Shown one piece after another: positions 26,075-34,677 of a stretch of 64,000 nt of DNA. Below the pieces are notes generated by a model that made no database searches, was not told the DNA's origin, and saw only the letters and a program-made list of their open reading frames with translations. The DNA is from Pseudomonas marvdashtae (GTDB lineage: Bacteria; Pseudomonadota; Gammaproteobacteria; Pseudomonadales; Pseudomonadaceae): the NCBI RefSeq assembly GCF_014268655.2, contig NZ_JABWQX020000001.1:2138001-2202000 (forward strand), written 5' to 3'. Numbering within the stretch: the first letter of the stretch is position 1; each line of letters starts with the position of its first letter. The position numbers and the translations under genes are program-made.

Positions 26075-27430
26075 ATGGAGAACAATCAACTTCCGGTCGC
26101 CATCATTGGCGCGGGTCCAGTGGGCCTTGCCGCCGCCGCTCACCTGCTGGCCAGAGGTCTCACACCGCTGATTCTGGAAGCTGGCCCGAAAGCCGGGTCC
26201 AGTATTGAAGAATGGGCGCACGTGAAGATGTTTTCTCCATGGCAGTTCAACGTGGACAAGGAGGCGGCCAAGCTTTTGCTCGCCAATGGTTGGATTCCAC
26301 CACCGGAAAACGAGTATCCAACGGGCCGTGAACTGTTGGACCGATTTGTTCGACCGCTCGCGGACCTGGACCAGATCAAGCGTCACTTGCAGCTCAAGAC
26401 CCGTGTTCTGGCGGTCACGCGCCTCGGTCAGGATGTGATGAAGACCCAGGGCAGATCGGCAGCGCCTTTTTTACTGCGTGTCGCAGGAGCAGCGGGTGAA
26501 CAAGATGTGCTGGCCCGCGCTGTCATTGATGCCTCGGGCACCTACCTGACACCCAACTGGATGGGCGCCCATGGCATCCCTGCTTTAGGCGAGATTGAGC
26601 ATGCAGCGCACATTACGTACGGCATTCCGCAGGTATTGGGGCGCGCCAGGAATCGTTATGCCAACAAAAGAGTGCTGGTGGTAGGTGGTGGTCACTCCGC
26701 GTTCAACGCCCTTCAGGATCTGGTGCGACTGACTCAGGAGGCGCCGCAAACCAAAGTGCTCTGGGCGATCCGGGGTAACTCTCTTGAGCGCATTCTGGGT
26801 GGCGGTGCACATGACCAATTGGAAGAGCGCGGAAAGCTCGGCCTGAAGATTCGCCGGTTATTGGATGACGGCGTGATCGAGCTGTTCAGGAACGTCGCTA
26901 TCGATCAGATTGCCGGCGATGGCCAGGGAGTGGTCGTGAAGGCGAGAGGGCAGTTACTTCCACCCTCGGACGAGCTGATTGTGGCGACTGGATTCCGCCC
27001 TGACATGAGCCTGCTCAGCGAGCTACGTATCGCACTCGATCCTGCGACCCAAAGCCCAGTGGTGCTCGCACCAATGATTGATCCCAACGAGCACAGCTGC
27101 GGTACGGTCAGGCCCCATGGCGCGGTAGAGCTGTCGCATCCCGAGGAAGGCTTGTTCATTGTGGGAATGAAAAGCTATGGCCGAGCACCAACGTTTTTGT
27201 TGATGACGGGCTATGAGCAGATACGGTCTGTTGTCGCGGCATTGGCCGGCGATTGGGATGCGGCCAAAAGGGTTGAGCTGGTCCTTCCGGAGACTGGCAT
27301 TTGCAACTCGAACTTCGATGAGGCTGATGATCGATCGGAGGTTTCGCCAGTTCAGCGCTCTTGTTGTGGGGCTGGAGGCGACGCGGTTGAAGTTGCTTCT
27401 CGGGCCTCGCCTGGTTGTTGCAAAGGCTAG
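26075..27430 (+). CDS. FAD-dependent oxidoreductase with Cys-rich tail
   Basis: A 451-residue two-dinucleotide-fold flavoprotein. The FAD site GAGPVGLAAA is at residues 11-20, the second fold is RVLVVGGGHSAFNAL, and the late motif is IVATGFRPDMSLL. The last 35 residues carry two Cys pairs (RSCCGAGG and PGCCKG) not needed for the fold, which look suited to binding a soft metal or arsenical. ATG 26075 has AAGGA 7 nt upstream. It forms an operon with the ArsN1-like gene. Oxidation of a trivalent organoarsenical is conceivable; the true substrate is unknown. Confidence 0.8.
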   Translation: MENNQLPVAIIGAGPVGLAAAAHLLARGLTPLILEAGPKAGSSIEEWAHVKMFSPWQFNVDKEAAKLLLANGWIPPPENEYPTGRELLDRFVRPLADLDQIKRHLQLKTRVLAVTRLGQDVMKTQGRSAAPFLLRVAGAAGEQDVLARAVIDASGTYLTPNWMGAHGIPALGEIEHAAHITYGIPQVLGRARNRYANKRVLVVGGGHSAFNALQDLVRLTQEAPQTKVLWAIRGNSLERILGGGAHDQLEERGKLGLKIRRLLDDGVIELFRNVAIDQIAGDGQGVVVKARGQLLPPSDELIVATGFRPDMSLLSELRIALDPATQSPVVLAPMIDPNEHSCGTVRPHGAVELSHPEEGLFIVGMKSYGRAPTFLLMTGYEQIRSVVAALAGDWDAAKRVELVLPETGICNSNFDEADDRSEVSPVQRSCCGAGGDAVEVASRASPGCCKG

Positions 27431-27437
27431 CATCCAT

Positions 27438-27477
27438 CTACCGGATCCACCCCTTGTTTCAGGGTGGATCCGGGTAG
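27438..27477. terminator. Hairpin between convergent genes
   Basis: The stem ctaccggatccaccc pairs with gggtggatccgggtag with a single bulged base; the loop is 9 nt. It lies between the convergent flavoprotein and small exported protein genes. Confidence 0.75.
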
Positions 27478-27482
27478 CTGTC

Positions 27483-27755
27483 TTATTTCTTGACCCTACT
27501 CAAATAGTCCTTGAGCGCTTTCTCGTCACCGGACTTAACGGTCATCCCCTCTGGGCCTGCCCCGACTGCCGTGTACTGCTTGGCCGGCTCGCCGTGCGCC
27601 TTGAATTCCTTCAACTGTTCTGAGCCTGAATAGAAGACCCAAAGGCGGCCGTCTTCCACTTTGGTAAAGAATCCGGGCTTGTCGTACTGGCTCGCGAAGC
27701 TGATGCCTGTAAACAGGCTGGCCAGCAAGGCAATGGTGATTGTCAGTTTTTTCAT
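27483..27755 (-). CDS. Small exported protein of unknown function
   Basis: A 90-residue protein with a clear Sec signal peptide (MKKLTITIALLASLFTGISFAS, cleavage near residue 21). The mature part of about 69 residues (KVEDGRLWVFYSGSEQLKEF then TVKSGDEKALKDYL) is hydrophilic, with no Cys and no known motif. GGAG lies about 8 nt before the ATG. Upstream is a 46-bp element that recurs before another minus-strand frame at 31449. Similar small periplasmic proteins occur in pseudomonads, but I know no function. Confidence 0.75.
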   Translation of the reverse strand: MKKLTITIALLASLFTGISFASQYDKPGFFTKVEDGRLWVFYSGSEQLKEFKAHGEPAKQYTAVGAGPEGMTVKSGDEKALKDYLSRVKK

Positions 27756-27805
27756 CTCTCAGGCTCCAGGTTGGTTGGATCGGAGCCGAGGCTACCCCCA
27801 AGTGC

Positions 27806-27851
27806 ATGACAGGCTTATTACAAAATTCATATATCTGATTTTCCAGATGCG
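27806..27851. repeat. Duplicated intergenic element, copy A
   Basis: This element begins atgacaggcttattacaaaa and continues through catatatctgattttc to atgcg. Copy B at 31499-31544 is nearly the same, with only a few substitutions and one small gap. Both copies precede a plus-strand ars operon and a minus-strand small frame, so it is probably a promoter/operator region copied together with an ars unit. The atgaca and atatat blocks could be a plus-strand -35/-10 pair. Confidence 0.6.
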
Positions 27852-28020
27852 CACGCTGAAGTTCTGCTGGGTAATTTTGTGCTATCCCAGTAAATGTGGG
27901 GCTTGGCAGTGGAGTGAACGGAGAATATGACTTTTTCAGAGTTTTCTTCGGCCTACGGCTTTACTGCTCATGCATGGAAACGTATATTCGATAAACCGTA
28001 TGTTAGCTGAGATCTCCACG

Positions 28021-28434
28021 ATGACCAGCAAAACCCGTGTTCTGTTCATTTGTACCGCCAACGCTGCCCGCTCGCAGTTGGCGCAAGCGCTGCTGCGCCA
28101 TACCGATTCGGAGCATTTCGAGGCGTTCAGCGCCGGCACCGTTCCCACCCAGGTCGATCCACGTACCTTTGACGCGCTCTCCCACCTTGGGGTGAGTACC
28201 GAAGGGCTGCGTAGTAAGTCGATCGACGAGTTTCGAGGTGAGCGTTTCGATTTCGTCATCACGTTGTGCGATAAAGCAGCAGCGGAGTGCCAATCCTTAC
28301 CGGGTGCTGGCGAAGTGTTGGCTTGGAGTTTCGAGGATCCGGTCGCCAGCACCAAGCCCGACGCATTTCGCCACACGCTTCATGAAATTCATGAGCGCAT
28401 CAAGATGTTTGTCTTGGTGAAAACCAAACGCTGA
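28021..28434 (+). CDS. arsC: Arsenate reductase of the low-molecular-weight phosphatase family (first copy)
   Basis: A 137-residue protein with the P-loop CTANAARS at residues 11-18 (CX5R), followed by the thioredoxin-type arsenate reductase pattern VITLCDKAAAECQSLP with two further Cys for the disulfide relay. It would reduce As(V) to As(III) with thioredoxin or glutaredoxin. It is the first gene of the arsC-arsR-arsC-acr3-arsH block, 8 nt before arsR. The P-loop has Ala where the second copy has Cys, so the two may differ in efficiency or partner. ATG 28021 gives the family N-terminus. Confidence 0.85.
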   Translation: MTSKTRVLFICTANAARSQLAQALLRHTDSEHFEAFSAGTVPTQVDPRTFDALSHLGVSTEGLRSKSIDEFRGERFDFVITLCDKAAAECQSLPGAGEVLAWSFEDPVASTKPDAFRHTLHEIHERIKMFVLVKTKR

Positions 28435-28442
28435 GAATCCAT

Positions 28443-28814
28443 ATGGCTGACCATCTGACACCCACCACTGTTTTTAAATGCCTGGCTGATGAAACCCGTG
28501 TCCGCACCATGCTGCTCATCACGCGCGAAGGAGAGCTTTGTGTTTGCGAACTGACCTGCGCGTTGAACGAGAGTCAGCCAAAAATCTCCAGGCACCTGGC
28601 GCAGTTGCGCACGTGCGGGCTGCTTTCGGACCGCCGGCAAGGCCAATGGGTTTATTACCGGCTGCACCCAAATCTCCCCGATTGGGTTCATCAAGTGCTG
28701 ACGATTACGTTCGAAAGCAACAAGCATTGGTTAAGCCCTGATGCCAAGCGCCTTGATGAAATGGGTGACCGTCCTGAACGTGCAGCCGTGTGCTGTGAAA
28801 ACAAGGTCGCTTGA
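28443..28814 (+). CDS. arsR: ArsR arsenic-responsive repressor
   Basis: A 123-residue ArsR/SmtB protein with the classic As(III) site ELCVCEL at residues 31-37 (Cys33, Cys35, with Cys39 nearby) in helix alpha3. The recognition helix NESQPKISRHLAQLRTCGLLSDRRQGQWVYY follows. It represses the arsenic operon and releases DNA on binding As(III). It is co-transcribed with arsC on both sides, which gives autoregulation. Confidence 0.92.
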   Translation: MADHLTPTTVFKCLADETRVRTMLLITREGELCVCELTCALNESQPKISRHLAQLRTCGLLSDRRQGQWVYYRLHPNLPDWVHQVLTITFESNKHWLSPDAKRLDEMGDRPERAAVCCENKVA

Positions 28815-28841
28815 TTCCGCCCTCGACTATGAGACCGCTCG

Positions 28842-29312
28842 ATGAAAATCCTTTTTCTCTGCACTGCCAACAGCTGCCGCAGCATCCTTTGTGAAGCGGT
28901 CTTCAATCATTTGGCGCCTGACGGCATGAAAGCCTACAGCGCGGGTAGTCAACCCAAAGGCGAAGTGCACCCGCTGAGTCTCAAAACGTTGGAAAAGGCG
29001 GGTATCTCGACGCTCGGGCTGTCCAGCAAGTCCAGTGATGCCCATATGAACTTGGCACCTGATTTCGTCATCACGGTATGCGACAAGGCTGCCGGGGAGG
29101 CATGTCCTGTCTTTTTCGGGCCGGCCACCAAGGCGCACTGGGGGTTGGCTGACCCTTCGGAATACCACGGAACTCAGGAAGAGATAGAGGCGGCGTTTGA
29201 AGCCACCCTGGAGCAGATCAAAACCCGTATCCAAGCCTTCCTGGCTTTACCGCTTTCTCAACTGAATGCCGAGCAGCTCAAGGCAGAGCTGGCTCTCATT
29301 GGCACGCTGTAA
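28842..29312 (+). CDS. arsC: Arsenate reductase (second copy)
   Basis: A 156-residue thioredoxin-type arsenate reductase. The P-loop CTANSCRS is at residues 7-14, then VITVCDKAAGEACPVFFG carries the two relay Cys, and WGLADPSEY is the conserved Asp loop. It reduces As(V) to As(III) for the Acr3 pump encoded 18 nt downstream. Its standard length and full motif set make it the likely main reductase of the operon. Confidence 0.92.
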   Translation: MKILFLCTANSCRSILCEAVFNHLAPDGMKAYSAGSQPKGEVHPLSLKTLEKAGISTLGLSSKSSDAHMNLAPDFVITVCDKAAGEACPVFFGPATKAHWGLADPSEYHGTQEEIEAAFEATLEQIKTRIQAFLALPLSQLNAEQLKAELALIGTL

Positions 29313-29330
29313 CCACAGGAGCAAATGATC

Positions 29331-30404
29331 ATGAGTAAAAGCCGCCTTTCATTTCTGGACCGTTACCTCACGCTGTGGATTTTTCTCGCCATGGCTTTGG
29401 GCATCGGTCTGGGGAGTCTGTTCGAAGGCTGGCCGCAGTGGCTCAACAGTCTTTCTGTGGGCACAACCAATATCCCCATCGCTATCGGCCTGATCGTGAT
29501 GATGTATCCGCCTCTGGCCAAGGTTCGTTATGAGGAACTGCCGGAGGTCTTCAAGGACAAGCGCATCCTCGTTTTGTCTCTGGTCCAGAACTGGGTCATC
29601 GGCCCGGTTTTGATGTTTGCATTGGCGATCATCTTCCTGCGGGACCAGCCGGAGTACATGACCGGTCTGATCCTCATCGGTTTGGCTCGTTGCATCGCGA
29701 TGGTCTTGGTCTGGAACCAGATCGCGGGTGGCAACAATCAGTACGTCGCCGGACTCGTGGCCTTCAACAGCATTTTTCAGATCCTGTTTTTCAGTCTGTA
29801 TGCCTGGGGCTTCTTGGGGCTGTTGCCACCGCTGTTCGGACTGGAAGGCAGCGTGATTGAAACCAGCTTTGTCAGCATTGCCGAGTCGGTGCTGATCTAC
29901 CTGGGTGTGCCATTCCTGGCAGGATTCCTGACCCGCAAGATCCTCATCGCTCGTAAAGGCGAAGCCTGGTTTCAGGAGCGCTTCATTCCAAAGATTAGCC
30001 CGCTGACGCTGGTGGCGCTGCTCTTGACTATCGTGGCCATGTTCAGCCTCAAGGGCGACGTGGTGCTGCAGTTGCCCCTGGATGTGTTGCGCATCGCCAT
30101 TCCACTGACGATCTACTTCGTGGTGATGTTTTTCATCAGCTTCTGGATGGGCAAATTACTCGAAGCTGACTACCCACGTACCACCGCACTGGCTTTTACA
30201 GCCGCCAGCAATAACTTCGAACTGGCGATTGCCGTGGCCATTGCCACCTTCGGCCTGGCTTCCCCGATCGCTTTCGCCACGGTGATTGGACCGTTGGTAG
30301 AGGTGCCGGTATTGATTTCCCTGGTCGGTGTGGCCCTCTGGCTGAAACGCCGCTGGTTCGATGAATCCAAAAGCGCCGTTGTGCAGGACAAAGACTATGT
30401 TTGA
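29331..30404 (+). CDS. acr3: Arsenite efflux permease of the ACR3 family
   Basis: A 357-residue inner membrane protein with ten predicted helices. The essential Cys of helix 4 is present in [16 protein letters not shown], and [20 protein letters not shown] is the conserved helix 9 block. It expels As(III) using the proton gradient. ATG 29331 is preferred over 29325 because AGGAG lies 9 nt before it. Its end overlaps the arsH start by 8 nt, so the two are coupled. Databases often call this gene arsB, but the family is ACR3. Confidence 0.92.
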   Translation: MSKSRLSFLDRYLTLWIFLAMALGIGLGSLFEGWPQWLNSLSVGTTNIPIAIGLIVMMYPPLAKVRYEELPEVFKDKRILVLSLVQNWVIGPVLMFALAIIFLRDQPEYMTGLILIGLARCIAMVLVWNQIAGGNNQYVAGLVAFNSIFQILFFSLYAWGFLGLLPPLFGLEGSVIETSFVSIAESVLIYLGVPFLAGFLTRKILIARKGEAWFQERFIPKISPLTLVALLLTIVAMFSLKGDVVLQLPLDVLRIAIPLTIYFVVMFFISFWMGKLLEADYPRTTALAFTAASNNFELAIAVAIATFGLASPIAFATVIGPLVEVPVLISLVGVALWLKRRWFDESKSAVVQDKDYV

Positions 30405-31113
30405 TGACGCCATTCCTCAGCTCGATACCGAACTGGCTGATCTTCCCTCAGCAGACAAGCTCGGTATCGAAAAGACCTCCGTCCACAAGCCGCACATCTT
30501 GCTGCTGTACGGGTCCACTCGTGAGCGCTCCTTCAGTCGTCTGTTGGTGGAGGAGGCCGCTCGATTGCTGGAGCACTTCGGCGCCGAGACGCGGATTTTC
30601 AATCCGTCAGGTTTGCCACTGCCAGATGACGCCCCCGACGACCATCCACGCGTGAAGGAGCTGCGCGACTGGGTGTTGTGGTCCGAGGGGCAGGTCTGGT
30701 GCTCTCCAGAGCGTCACGGAAACATGAGCGCTGTGTTCAAAGCACAGATCGATTGGGTGCCTCTGGCCATGGGCGCGGTACGCCCGACGCAGGGTAAAAC
30801 CCTGGCGGTCATGCAGGTGTGCGGTGGCTCGCAATCGTTCAACGTGGTCAATCAGCTGCGAGTGCTGGGACGTTGGATGCGCATGTTCACCATCCCCAAT
30901 CAATCGTCCGTGCCCAAGGCCTATATGGAATTCGACGATAACGGTCGGATGAAACCTTCTGCGTTCTATGACCGTGTCGTGGACGTGATGGAGGAGTTGG
31001 TGAAATTCACGCTGCTGCTTCGCGACCGTCAGGACTATCTGGTGGATCGTTATTCTGAGCGCAAGGAGTCCGCAGAGGAACTGATGAAGCGTGTTAACCA
31101 GCGGTCGATTTGA
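30397..31113 (+). CDS. arsH: ArsH NADPH-dependent FMN reductase
   Basis: A 238-residue flavodoxin-like protein. Visible are [20 protein letters not shown] (FMN phosphate loop), [20 protein letters not shown], and [20 protein letters not shown]. ArsH oxidises trivalent methylated arsenicals to the less toxic pentavalent forms. ATG 30397 overlaps the acr3 end by 8 nt; the earlier in-frame ATG at 30361 lies deep inside acr3. It is the last gene of the block. Confidence 0.92.
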   Translation: MFDDAIPQLDTELADLPSADKLGIEKTSVHKPHILLLYGSTRERSFSRLLVEEAARLLEHFGAETRIFNPSGLPLPDDAPDDHPRVKELRDWVLWSEGQVWCSPERHGNMSAVFKAQIDWVPLAMGAVRPTQGKTLAVMQVCGGSQSFNVVNQLRVLGRWMRMFTIPNQSSVPKAYMEFDDNGRMKPSAFYDRVVDVMEELVKFTLLLRDRQDYLVDRYSERKESAEELMKRVNQRSI

Positions 31114-31133
31114 AAGGGGGGCATCGTTTTCGG

Positions 31134-31373
31134 CTAGAACGAGCTTTGTGCCGCACTTTTCAAGGCATGCCAAAGAGCTTTTGCCTCTGCAAACGCGTGG
31201 GCATGCGCAGGACTACGTTGGCACCAAGCATTGAGAGCGTTGGCATCAGTCGTGGTCGCGCGCCCTGAAGTGAGGCGCACGATCCAGTCTTGGGCTTCGC
31301 TCTTCAATTGCTCAGCGCATGGAACCGGAGACACGTCGTTCTCGGAAATTTCATGGCCTGGAGAGTTATTCAA
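31134..31373 (-). pseudogene. Truncated FecR-type anti-sigma factor (N-terminal domain only)
   Basis: The 79-residue frame holds EAQDWIVRLTSGRATTTDAN followed by ALNAWCQRSPAHAHAFAEAK, the DUF4880 N-terminal domain of FecR sigma regulators, which contacts the ECF sigma factor. The membrane helix and periplasmic domain are gone: the frame stops 20 bp after arsH. The only in-frame start is a TTG without a ribosome binding site, so it is probably not translated. No sigma factor gene or TonB receptor is nearby. It is likely a scar from insertion of an ars block. Confidence 0.65.
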
Positions 31374-31449
31374 GGCGGCGATTCCGAAGCATCCGGCAGC
31401 AAAGGCGAACGCCTGGTGCCGGCAAGCCGTTCACAACTGGCTCCTTCAT
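31366..31449 (-). CDS. Possible 27-residue peptide with a strong ribosome binding site
   Basis: ATG 31449 is preceded by AGGAGG 5 nt upstream, one of the best Shine-Dalgarno sites in the window, yet the frame ends after 27 codons and overlaps the FecR fragment. It starts MKEPVVNGLP and holds a Cys pair. It may be the decayed start of the gene that followed repeat copy B, or a real small peptide. I cannot assign a function. Confidence 0.3.
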   Translation of the reverse strand: MKEPVVNGLPAPGVRLCCRMLRNRRLE

Positions 31450-31498
31450 TTCAGCCTCCTGCTTGAGTGACCGTCAGAGTGAGATTAGCGCCTGCGTA

Positions 31499-31544
31499 AT
31501 GACAGGCATATTACAAAATATGCATATATGTATTTTCGAATGCG
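31499..31544. repeat. Duplicated intergenic element, copy B
   Basis: The element begins atgacaggcatattacaaaa, then has catatatgtattttc and ends in atgcg. It is a near copy of 27806-27851. It lies about 280 bp upstream of the phosphatase-GAPDH-arsJ operon. The gap 31545-31825 otherwise holds an AT-rich stretch (about 31680-31710, ttatcgtatatattga) that may be that operon's promoter. Confidence 0.6.
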
Positions 31545-31825
31545 TCGGGTGCGTTTGCCGGATGACATACTCATCACTTTTGGGATTGGAAGCCATCGTG
31601 CCGACGGTTTTCACATCAACACTCTGAAATATCTCCTGACCGTCGCTCCGTCAGGATGATGATGAGCCTGACGTCAAATGTTTTTATATTTGTTTTATCG
31701 TATATATTGAAGCCGAATGCATGGCTGCTTCCATCCTTGGTTTCTCGGCATCTACCTTGTGTTCAGTTGGGCTGCGCAGCTCACGGCACCGTTCAGTTCG
31801 GTGCACTTTTTGAGGATTCTTCATC

Positions 31826-32338
31826 GTGCAACAGCATCCATACTCCGTCTTGCCCTTGGTGCAGTTCAAAGGCCAACTGATCTTCACCCCTTGCCCTGGC
31901 ACAAAGGGCACCCGGCCTTTCGAGGCGCTGCAAACGCTTAAAGACGCTGGTGCCTCGGCATTACTGACGCTGATGCCGACCGAGGAGTTGCTTCAGAACG
32001 AGATCGACCTGCTGCCGGAAGAGTGCCAGATGCTCGACATCGAGTGGTTTCACCTACCGATAGAAGACGATCAAGCACCTGGTGAGGCTTTCAACGCCGC
32101 ATGGGAGCAGCACGTCCCGCGACTCAAGCAACTGCTGACTGAAGGGAAAACCATCGCCATTCATTGCAAGGGCGGTTCGGGCCGTACCGGTTTGGTCGCC
32201 GCTCAATTGTTGATCGAGAGTGGTGTGCCGTTCAGCGATGCCATTCGTGATGTCCAGTCGTTGCGTCCGCGTGCCATCCAGCATCCCGCGCACATTGAAT
32301 ACATCGGCCAGTTCGACACCCAGACGAACGCCCACTGA
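31826..32338 (+). CDS. Dual-specificity phosphatase-like protein of the arsJ operon
   Basis: A 170-residue protein with the cysteine-phosphatase P-loop [11 protein letters not shown] (CX5R) near residue 113 and a preceding general-acid region ([13 protein letters not shown]). It belongs to the CDKN3/DSP-like phosphatases that often sit with gapdh and arsJ in Pseudomonas ars loci. It could act on a phosphorylated or arsenylated glycolytic intermediate, but this is not established. The start is GTG 31826 with GAGGA 9 nt upstream. The GAPDH gene follows at 22 nt. Confidence 0.8.
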   Translation: MQQHPYSVLPLVQFKGQLIFTPCPGTKGTRPFEALQTLKDAGASALLTLMPTEELLQNEIDLLPEECQMLDIEWFHLPIEDDQAPGEAFNAAWEQHVPRLKQLLTEGKTIAIHCKGGSGRTGLVAAQLLIESGVPFSDAIRDVQSLRPRAIQHPAHIEYIGQFDTQTNAH

Positions 32339-32360
32339 CACCAGAGACAGAGCACGACAC

Positions 32361-33365
32361 ATGACTATTAAAATTGGCATCAATGGTTTTGGCCGGATCG
32401 GTCGCCTTGCTCTACGAGCAGCCTGGAACTGGCCAGAGTTCGAATTCGTGCAGATCAACGATCCAGCGGGCGACGCGGTGACGCATGCTCACCTGATCAA
32501 CTTCGACTCGGTGCATGGCCGTTGGCACAACGAAGCCAGCGCCGACGGCGACAACGTCGTCATCGACGGAAAACGGATCAAAGTAACGGCCGACAAATCG
32601 ATTGCCGAAACAGATTGGACGAGCTGCGATCTGGTGATCGAGGCCAGCGGCAAGATGAAAACCGTGGCGGTGTTGCAGGCCTACCTGGATCAGGGCGTCA
32701 AGCGTGTAGTGGTCTGCGCTCCGGTGAAAGAGCAGGGCGCGTTGAACGTCGTCATGGGCGTCAACCAGCACCTGTTCGATCCCGCGCAGCACCGTATCGT
32801 CACCGCAGCTTCGTGCACCACCAACTGTTTGGCGCCCGTTGTGAAAGTCATCCACGAAAAGCTGGGCATTCGCCACGGCTCGATCACCACTATCCATGAC
32901 CTGACCAACACCCAAAGCATCCTCGATCAGCCGCACAAGGATCTGCGTCGTGCGCGTGCTTCAGGCATGAGTCTGATTCCAACCAGCACCGGCTCGGCCA
33001 CCGCCATCGCCGAGATCTTCCCGGAGCTGCGTGGACGCCTGAATGGTCACGCCGTGCGCGTGCCGCTGGCCAACGCTTCGCTGACCGACTGTGTCTTTGA
33101 AGTCGAGCGGGCCACCACTGTCGAAGAGGTCAATCAGCTCCTCAAGGACGCTTCCGAGAACGAGCTGAAAGACATCCTCGGTTTTGAGGAACGTCCGTTG
33201 GTGTCTATCGACTACCGTACCGATCCGCGTTCATCGATCATCGATGCGCTGTCGACCATGGTCATCAACGGCACCCAGGTCAAACTCTATGCCTGGTACG
33301 ACAATGAATGGGGTTATGCCAACCGCACCGTTGAATTGGCCAGACTGGTCGGTCTGGCAGTCTAA
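32361..33365 (+). CDS. Arsenic-type glyceraldehyde-3-phosphate dehydrogenase
   Basis: A 334-residue GAPDH. The NAD fold is [14 protein letters not shown], the catalytic Cys lies in [12 protein letters not shown], and [15 protein letters not shown] closes the enzyme. Paired with ArsJ, this enzyme uses arsenate in place of phosphate to make 1-arseno-3-phosphoglycerate, which ArsJ exports and which then breaks down outside the cell. ATG 32361 is the family start; a longer frame from 32220 overlaps the phosphatase gene. arsJ starts 9 nt after its stop. Confidence 0.9.
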   Translation: MTIKIGINGFGRIGRLALRAAWNWPEFEFVQINDPAGDAVTHAHLINFDSVHGRWHNEASADGDNVVIDGKRIKVTADKSIAETDWTSCDLVIEASGKMKTVAVLQAYLDQGVKRVVVCAPVKEQGALNVVMGVNQHLFDPAQHRIVTAASCTTNCLAPVVKVIHEKLGIRHGSITTIHDLTNTQSILDQPHKDLRRARASGMSLIPTSTGSATAIAEIFPELRGRLNGHAVRVPLANASLTDCVFEVERATTVEEVNQLLKDASENELKDILGFEERPLVSIDYRTDPRSSIIDALSTMVINGTQVKLYAWYDNEWGYANRTVELARLVGLAV

Positions 33366-33374
33366 GGAGCGGTC

Positions 33375-34595
33375 ATGAAAGCCTTGTCAGCCCTCGCTCC
33401 GGAAGTGCGGCAGTACCTGCTCGTGACGGGCAACTACTGGGCCTTCACCCTCACCGATGGTGCCCTGCGCATGTTGGTGGTGCTGCACTTTCACGCGTTG
33501 GGCTACAGCCCGCTGCAAATCGCCGCGTTGTTTCTGTTCTACGAAATTTTTGGCGTGATCACCAACCTGGTGGGTGGTTACCTCGGTGCGCGGCTGGGGC
33601 TGAACCGGACCATGAACATCGGGCTGGGCATCCAGGTCGCAGCATTGCTGATGCTTACGGTTCCGGTTGCCTGGCTGACCATCCCCTGGGTGATGGGTGC
33701 CCAGGCCCTGTCTGGGATTGCCAAAGACTTGAACAAGATGAGCGCCAAAAGCTCGATCAAGCTGCTGGTCCCCGATGGGCAGCAGGGCAAGCTTTATCAA
33801 TGGGTGGCGATCCTCACCGGCTCGAAGAACGCACTCAAGGGTGTGGGCTTCTTTCTTGGGGGAGCCTTGCTGGTCCTGATCGGCTTCAAAGGCGCTTTAC
33901 TGGCCATGGCGGGTGTCCTGGCCGTGATCTGGATCAGCAGCGTGATGTTGTTGAAGAAGGACCTGGGCAAGGCAAAAGCCAAACCCAAGTTTCGTGAGCT
34001 CTTGTCCAAAAGCCGGGCAATCAACATTCTTTCGGCGGCGCGGATGTTCCTGTTCGGTGCCCGCGATGTCTGGTTCGTGGTGGCTTTGCCGGTGTACTTG
34101 AGCAGTGTCTTTGGCTGGGACTTCTGGAGGGTTGGTGGCTTCCTGGCTGCCTGGGTGATTGGCTACGGTATCGTGCAATCTTTCGCACCCAGGATCACCG
34201 GCAAGAAGAGTGGGCATGTCCCGGATGGGCGTGCGGCTTTTGTGTGGGCACTTGCCCTGGCGGGCCTGCCAGCCTTGATTGCGCTTGGGCTCAACACCGG
34301 GTGGTCTCCACAGACGGTACTGCTGGGCGGCCTCATGGTTTTTGGTGTGCTGTTTGCGGTGAATTCGTCCCTGCACAGCTACCTGATCGTGTCCTATGCC
34401 AAGGAAGATGGCGTATCGCTGGACGTGGGCTTCTATTACATGTCGAACGCCATGGGACGACTGATTGGAACCGTGCTTTCCGGCTGGGTTTATCAGCTAT
34501 ATGGTCTGGAGGCGTGTTTGTGGATCTCGAGCGTATTCGTATTGCTGGCCGCCCTGATTTCCATCGCATTACCGAGGCATGCCAAGGCGATTTGA
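33375..34595 (+). CDS. arsJ: ArsJ organoarsenical efflux permease
   Basis: A 406-residue MFS protein. The start of helix 1 is YLLVTGNYWAFTLTDGALRMLVVL. GVITNLVGGYLGARLGLNRTM follows, then LSGIAKDLNKMSAKSSIKLLVP, a hallmark of ArsJ. GAPDH lies directly upstream, the usual pairing for arsenate resistance by export of 1-arseno-3-phosphoglycerate. Together with acr3 it gives the strain separate outlets for As(III) and for arsenylated phosphoglycerate. Confidence 0.9.
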   Translation: MKALSALAPEVRQYLLVTGNYWAFTLTDGALRMLVVLHFHALGYSPLQIAALFLFYEIFGVITNLVGGYLGARLGLNRTMNIGLGIQVAALLMLTVPVAWLTIPWVMGAQALSGIAKDLNKMSAKSSIKLLVPDGQQGKLYQWVAILTGSKNALKGVGFFLGGALLVLIGFKGALLAMAGVLAVIWISSVMLLKKDLGKAKAKPKFRELLSKSRAINILSAARMFLFGARDVWFVVALPVYLSSVFGWDFWRVGGFLAAWVIGYGIVQSFAPRITGKKSGHVPDGRAAFVWALALAGLPALIALGLNTGWSPQTVLLGGLMVFGVLFAVNSSLHSYLIVSYAKEDGVSLDVGFYYMSNAMGRLIGTVLSGWVYQLYGLEACLWISSVFVLLAALISIALPRHAKAI

Positions 34596-34677
34596 AGCCA
34601 TTCTGTGATGGACCCGAGGCCGCATTTGCGGCCCTGGTCTTATGGTTTTACGAATCAAAAACGTTTTACGACTGGAA

